DNA of 64,000 nt, from contig NMRA01000552.1 of the NCBI GenBank assembly GCA_002633005.1, positions 214,133-278,132 of the forward strand. The letters are read 5' to 3'. How positions within the stretch are numbered: the first letter of the stretch is position 1; each line of letters begins with the position of its first letter. The stretch is from Phoronis australis. Taxonomy: Eukaryota; Phoronida; Phoronidae. Under the pieces are notes generated by a model, which was not told where the DNA came from, did not search any database, and saw only the letters and a list, made by a program, of their open reading frames with translations. Shown here in pieces: positions 58,631 through 64,000 of this stretch. The position numbers and the translations under genes were made by a program.

Positions 58631-60053
58631 TGTGGGAGCCGAGGATGTAGACTTTCTGTTCAGAAAATCTAACGGTGGACTAAAAAAAGTTGGAACACGA
58701 TTTCGCCGCGATCTGGGATCTGAGCCCCCCTCCATCCGCTACCGATTTTAGTTACTGAACTCTCTTTTTCCTCGCGCTTCACGCTGTTGCTGTTCATTTT
58801 GCTATAGACAACTAAATACAACGTATAAATGAAAGCGTTGATGGAATAAACACTTTCCTGATAGAAGACAACCTTCAAGGACAGTGACAAGTGCACAAAA
58901 AAGCTGAAAATGACCTATCTTGCATAACGAAAAAGCAATATTAACAAAACTTAGATACGTCATTACCTCTGTATGCTCCTCATTCACATGGGAACATTTG
59001 TATCAAACATTACTGTATGCCACCATGTTTCAGTCCAGTTCTTAAATGTTTTCAACTGTATTTAGAGATGTCGACAACCTGCAAAAGACGCATATTTATA
59101 TGTTACCTCACTCAGTCTAACATGGTTGCTTTTCAAACAGCGAATGCTGGACAGTGGTTTGTAAGATATTTTGCCAAAGCAAGTGGTATGGACAGTATTA
59201 TTTCACTGGGCCACTTTTGTCTGTCTTTACATACATTGGCGTATTGTTATGTGGGTCTGTACTGAGCAGAGAAAGGCACAAATATCGTAGGCCAGAAAAG
59301 GCTAATCGTCTCTATGAGAGCATTCAAAACCTGTCAACAAAACCTCAGAGAGTTGTGTTCTGTAACTATTGTCTGATTGTCATCAATATTTAGACCTGAT
59401 GACATCACACAGCATACCAATGAAAAACTAATATTCATCAAATTGCACGTTTAAAAACGAAATTAGCATTTCCACTTTATTTGCCAAAAATAACACTTTT
59501 ACTCAACAAGTGTTATCTGAACTTCTTCCTTAATCATAAAGGATTACACATCCTTGCTTAAGGCGATGCTGGCAACGATTGACGCTGTCATAAGTGAGAT
59601 ATAAAATGAAAACACTTCCACCAATTACGAGCTCTAAGCACTGGCGTATACACGGGGGATCAGGTGGCAGGTACAACGAGGCATGACAAACTTTTCAATG
59701 CAAAACCCCTCTCGGTACAGAAGATACTACCACTAGTCATTCATTGTATCCTAACTCTTAATCCTTTTCATTGCAAAGGTCCCAGGTTGCCGGTCATTTC
59801 AGCCCCTCGGTCACTCACCCAACCATCCCAGTCAAGCCACCTTTGGAAACAATTACCAAGACCAGAATAACATACAGAATGGGCAAAAAAATAATTAAAA
59901 CAGAAACAATAACTCACGACATACGAATTCATGTCCACCGTTCGACTGACGGTGAAACTTTACTTAACAGCTCGGCTAAATCACAATCAAGGTCCATATT
60001 CGAGAGTTGACTGTGTTACGGTCTCAAAGATATATATATTTTTGATCACTTAC
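58631..60053. repeat. 1.42-kb tandem duplication, right copy
   Basis: Begins at the base after the N at 58630. Small differences from the left copy include changes that break minus-strand open frames, so those frames are not under protein constraint. Allele-level similarity plus the N suggests joined haplotypes. Confidence 0.95.
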
Positions 60054-60564
60054 CAAATGCAAACTGAATCTCATATGCAAAGAGTTATTTAGTTGTGCAA
60101 ATTAAAAAAGAATCATCAAAATCAGACAATGTTCAAGAAATTTATGAATGTTTTTGTCTATGAATTTCAAGCATTTTTAGCGTTACGAGTGGCCACTTTA
60201 AAAATCACAATGTCAACAGTAAAAACGAAATTTATTTTACCAAGTAAGCAATTGCTTAGATATGACTGGAAAAAACTCGAGTCACTTTCAGAATCACTTA
60301 GGTGAAATTGTGCTTAATCATTGAGAAATGGTGGGGTTCATCATAAAGCAGGCACTGGTTACGAAATTTGTGAATTCTGTGTTTCTAACCCTCATTTACT
60401 GTAAAGAAGGTTAAAACCTAAAGTTCACACTCTGTAATAAAAAGAACTGCAGAATATATTAGCCTAGACAACACAGCAAATTATTCATATATCTTAACAA
60501 ACCAAAAGTTTGGATATTGAATGGGTTCTGCTATGTTGCAAATGGGTCAAAAGGCGAACATACT

Positions 60565-63015
60565 GTAGTGTACGTGCCCCCATGTGGAATTCAATAACAC
60601 AAATGGTCATTGGAAAGGAAATTATTGCCTTTTAAATAACAACATGGTGCTTTTTATCATCAAAGAAAAATAAATGTCCATACAAGATTATGTTACCATG
60701 TGCTGCAGAAACAGTGATGTAGTGTACGTACCCTCTTTTGTAGTGTACGTACGTCCGTGTTCACAAATGCCATGAAATTAAAATATCACTTGGTAAGTCA
60801 GCAACATTGGTCATACATAGTTTCCTTCCTTAAAAATGTAAGGTTAAAAGGGTGTTTATTGCAAATACATTTGTTTTGAGTGAAATATTGCATTTGTGTG
60901 GTGTACGTACCCCTAGATTATATTTGTGCCTATTTTCAAAGTATGGCAAATATGCACATGAATGCTGTTCTTTTTATTTTTCTCTTTGAATTGAGTTAGT
61001 AAATCAACTAACTCTCAGTAGATTCTTAGTATTTAGTTACAAACTTGACATGTCATTGAAATGTATTGTACGTACCTGTGTGTAGTGTACGCAGTGGCGG
61101 ATCTAGGATATCACAAGGGGGGCCCAACATTTTGTCTGTAAACATTTGCTCAAAGAACGACCCTATATGCGCATAGCACCGGATGGGGGGAGGTCGGGAG
61201 GGGGGTTTGCCCCCACTCACAACCAGGCGCATAGAGTGCGCGTGCTTTACCACTACACCACCACGATTTCACTCCTAACTTGATCCTAAGAGACCTACTT
61301 GTTTATAGTCCACAGCGTTTGCGCGCGAAACTTCCTTCTTTTTGTAATGCTCATTACACTTTTTATATTTTGTGCAATCAGTTCGTAATAAATTTGATGT
61401 ATTTAAAATAGTCTTAAATTGCCCAAAAGACCAAATCCGTTTTTCGTGTTGGCAATAATGACGAGATTGCTTTGGAAATTGGTTTGACAAAGAGAGAATT
61501 ATTAGTTTCTGAGTGGTTCACTAAGGCTTCGATTAAAATTGATATCTTACCAGCAGCTTCTGTTTTTTTATCATCACTCAGATTCTATTTTCTTTAAAAA
61601 ATGAAGTAATTTTCTTCACTGCACAGTGGAGCAGACGACGAAAACGGAGTCGTAGTGCCCAGCGCCACTGCCGGTCGCCTGGGATATCGCGAGGGAGCCT
61701 ATACTTAGCTATAGTTCCGTTACGATTGCGCCGTGTTCCGAATTTGACACTTGAAATTGGATCTGAGCTCCCCCCCCCCAAATACTTAAACTGCACACAT
61801 TTAAATATTGTTTCAGCCGTATAATTTTAATTACCGGAGTTAACTAATAAACTCAACGCGACGCTCTTGCTGTTTTATTTTTTGCAGCAGCCAAGGGGCG
61901 GGGGGCGGGCCCCCTGGGCCCCCCCTAAATCCGCCTATGGTACGTACCCCGATGTGAGCAAGTACCATAAAACAAAAATATTACATGGTAAGTAAGCAAC
62001 CCTTGTCACAGTTTCCTCCATTAAAAATGCTAGGTTAAAAGGGTGTTAATTACAAATACATGTGTTTCGAGTGAAATATTAGCATTTGTGTAATGCACGT
62101 ACCCCTACAATATAACATGTGCCTGTTTTCAAAGAATGACAGACAGATATGCACATGTGTGCTGTACTTTTTATTTGTTCTCCTTGAACAGATTTGGTAA
62201 ATGAACTAACTCTCAGTAGATTCTAAGTACTTTTTATAAATCTGAAAAGTCATTGAAATGTAGTGTACGTACCCCTGTGTAGTATACGTACCTTCAACCT
62301 CTGTGCTATAAAGTATTGCCCACAAGTATTTTTACACAGTGCCAGAACTGTTGTTCTCATAAACAATAATGATATTTCCAAAATGAATCCAGTCTGACAA
62401 AAAAAAAACAATGGACATTATCAAATCTATGGACAATAAAATGCCACTCAGGACTTGGCTAGTGCTTAACATCCTATAAGACCCATCATGTGACAACTGA
62501 TATTGCAAAGGCAGGTTCTCTATCTCTCAAGACAACTTGCAACAAGTAGAGGTAGCACAAAACTCGAGACCATCTCATGCACTTGTAACTTAGTTAAAAT
62601 TTAACGTTGATTGACTATGCGTAGTGTACGTACCCCCCAAACCAGTACCATTTTTATCTGTTTACAAGTGGAACACTGGTAATAGCATTGCTTTAACTAT
62701 TTTGACCAACTGGTGAATGTATTGAAAACAAGGCAAATAGCACCAATAAAGTTTTTGAAAAGAAGTAGTTACATGTCATTTTCTTTTTGTAGGAATCATG
62801 TAATGCAAGAGAAGAAGTTCTCATTATACTGTGTTAAGATATGCAATGTATCATCATTTAGAACAACGTAATCAGCACGGTAATGACTTTTCTTACTTAA
62901 GTATGTGCTACTTCTTCAATATGATCAAGAACATATTAAATTAACATCTAACTTATGAATTTTTGCACTGTAGAAATGGGCTGTGACCACAAGTTGAAGT
63001 GTACGTAGGCCTACC
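60565..63015. repeat. degenerate higher-order satellite around a GTAGTGTACGTACCCC motif
   Basis: Motif or close variants at about 60565, 60719, 60740, 60898, 61062, 61082 (split by an insertion), 62090, 62260, 62279, 62621 and 62997. After subtracting the insertion, spacing alternates 20 bp pairs and 155-170 bp gaps, giving units of about 340 bp. Flanks align too: AGGTTAAAAGGGTGTTTATT at 60841 against AGGTTAAAAGGGTGTTAATT at 62032, and AACTAACTCTCAGTAGATTC at 61008 and 62203. Confidence 0.85.
61092..61939. mobile_element. 848-bp non-autonomous element inserted in the satellite
   Basis: Ends are CAGTGGCGGATCTAGG and, on the other strand, CATAGGCGGATTTAGG. Flanks are GTACG on both sides; removing the element and one GTACG restores the satellite motif GTAGTGTACGTACCCC exactly. 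A 5-bp duplication with CAGTGG ends suggests the hAT5-type subgroup (inference). A tRNA-like A box (GGTGTAGTGGTAAAGCACGC, minus strand) lies near 61243-61262. No transposase. Confidence 0.75.
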
Positions 63016-63093
63016 CTTTTATACAACTGTGATGCATTAGGCCATAAAATTTTATTCGGTGGTTCTCGTGCAAAAATATTTTAAATCATTAAC

Positions 63094-63293
63094 CTGGAAT
63101 GATGGTACTTAACAATAACCCAGCTTTTACAGTTATACGACAACCTTCATTTTTCACCAAAAGTGGCCACCGAATATGGACCTTGATTGTGATTTGCCCG
63201 AGCTGCACACTAGATGTCGCAAACTCTCCAAGTTCACTCATTATTCCAAGTTCACGCACAACATTCGAGTCGGATTTTTGGCATCTGAGTACC
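63094..63293 (-). CDS. possible internal exon, unknown protein
   Basis: 200-nt segment between acceptor TTGACACAG and donor CCAGGTTAAT with an open frame: VVRELGIMSELGEFATSS, then LGQITIKVHIRWPLLVKNEG and ITVKAGLLLSTIIP. Composition is protein-like. But a 33-bp part (CAAATCACAATCAAGGTCCA and neighbours) recurs in another frame at about 58475 and 59975, so it may be repeat-derived. No partner exon seen. Confidence 0.25.
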
Positions 63294-64000
63294 CTGTGTC
63301 AACCAAAGCACATTAAAGATGATTGTGGAAATTGGCATTTATGTTCCTATTGATGATTTTCCGACGACCCCAACAACTAGCTCTGGCGCCTCCTAGTGTC
63401 ATTTTTAAGCCCGTGGCTGTATCTCATAAACCCTTTGCAGGTTCTTTAATAAATTTAGCAAAGTGCATTTATACGAACTAGATAACAAAGGACGGCGACT
63501 TTCGGATGGATGACTTCATTTTTGAAATATCCGAGTCATCCTGAATTTCATTACCCTGCCAGACGTAGACTTTAATACCTGTCTCGCGGCAAGAAAATCT
63601 AGCAGCGCGAATTGTACTAAATTGAAGGAAATGACGTGGAAGGTGACAGGCTTGCAAAAAAAAAACGCCAGTTTATCCATCAATTGTTTGAGGGACCACG
63701 ACCCCTAAGCTAAACCTCTGTTCATGAATCAAGACTGTCGAAGGACCCGTATCTTAACTTTGTCGTAGCCCCCACGCGGTTTAGTTTATGAATGTACCCA
63801 TTCATATGCAATTCCTACGAAGATGTCTTCGGTTTCTTCTCTGCAGGATCACATGATCCATTGAAAACAGCGTCTCGCTCGGTATTCAGTATCTCTAAAA
63901 GGCGGGTTTATTGATCTGGATGGTGTAACGAAGTGGTTACCTGGTTGTTGCACTTTGTCTTAGTTGACTTTGAAACGTTCTTCTTCAGCAGTTGTAATTT

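Noticed and set aside
1-64000. CRISPR arrays, operons or prokaryotic defence systems
   Set aside because: The window is clearly animal nuclear DNA with spliced genes; repeats here are directly tandem or dispersed, without spacer-like regularity of a CRISPR array.

Overview
This is an animal (metazoan) nuclear genome window from an invertebrate. It is AT-rich, with split genes, GT-AG introns, tandem repeats and DNA-transposon debris. The species cannot be fixed from the sequence. Proteins, intron density and repeat content would suit an invertebrate deuterostome or a lophotrochozoan (inference).

About 1-40.7 kb, minus strand: one large gene fills nearly two thirds of the window. It is the orthologue of ZZEF1 (zinc finger ZZ-type and EF-hand domain protein 1). 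I resolved 53 coding exons, from the ATG at 40661 down to the last exon seen (229-360). All 52 junctions agree in phase and give 2,172 codons with no stop. Domain order is MGN start, EF-hand, DOC/APC10 fold, helical middle, CUB-like domain, two ZZ zinc fingers, and the start of the C-terminal part. The 3' end lies beyond position 1. Several introns hold unusual structure: two minisatellites built from copies of an exon 3' end with its splice donor (introns 12 and 35), an 869-bp tandem duplication carrying a whole second copy of exon 37 and abutting a single N, E-box-bearing 68-bp repeats, and non-autonomous DNA transposons.

About 40.8-50.6 kb: no protein gene recognised. There is a GC-rich promoter-like patch near 41.9 kb, several minisatellites, a CACGTG array running into a CA microsatellite, and a short THAP-like fragment at 47.4 kb.

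About 50.6-55.9 kb: a cluster of THAP-like coding fragments and a minus-strand gene whose last two exons encode a domain closely resembling the cytoplasmic ballast domain of vertebrate P2X7 receptors. Two 25-27-nt leader blocks are shared, in inverted orientation, by the plus-strand THAP gene and the minus-strand ballast gene, which face each other. Two tRNA-like SINE heads lie here.

About 57-60 kb: a tandem duplication of about 1.42 kb, again with one N at the junction, so both duplications may be assembly (haplotype) artefacts. About 60.5-63 kb: a degenerate higher-order satellite built around a GTAGTGTACGTACCCC-like motif, interrupted by an 848-bp element with short hAT-like ends and a 5-bp target duplication. 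The last kilobase holds one possible minus-strand exon of unknown identity.
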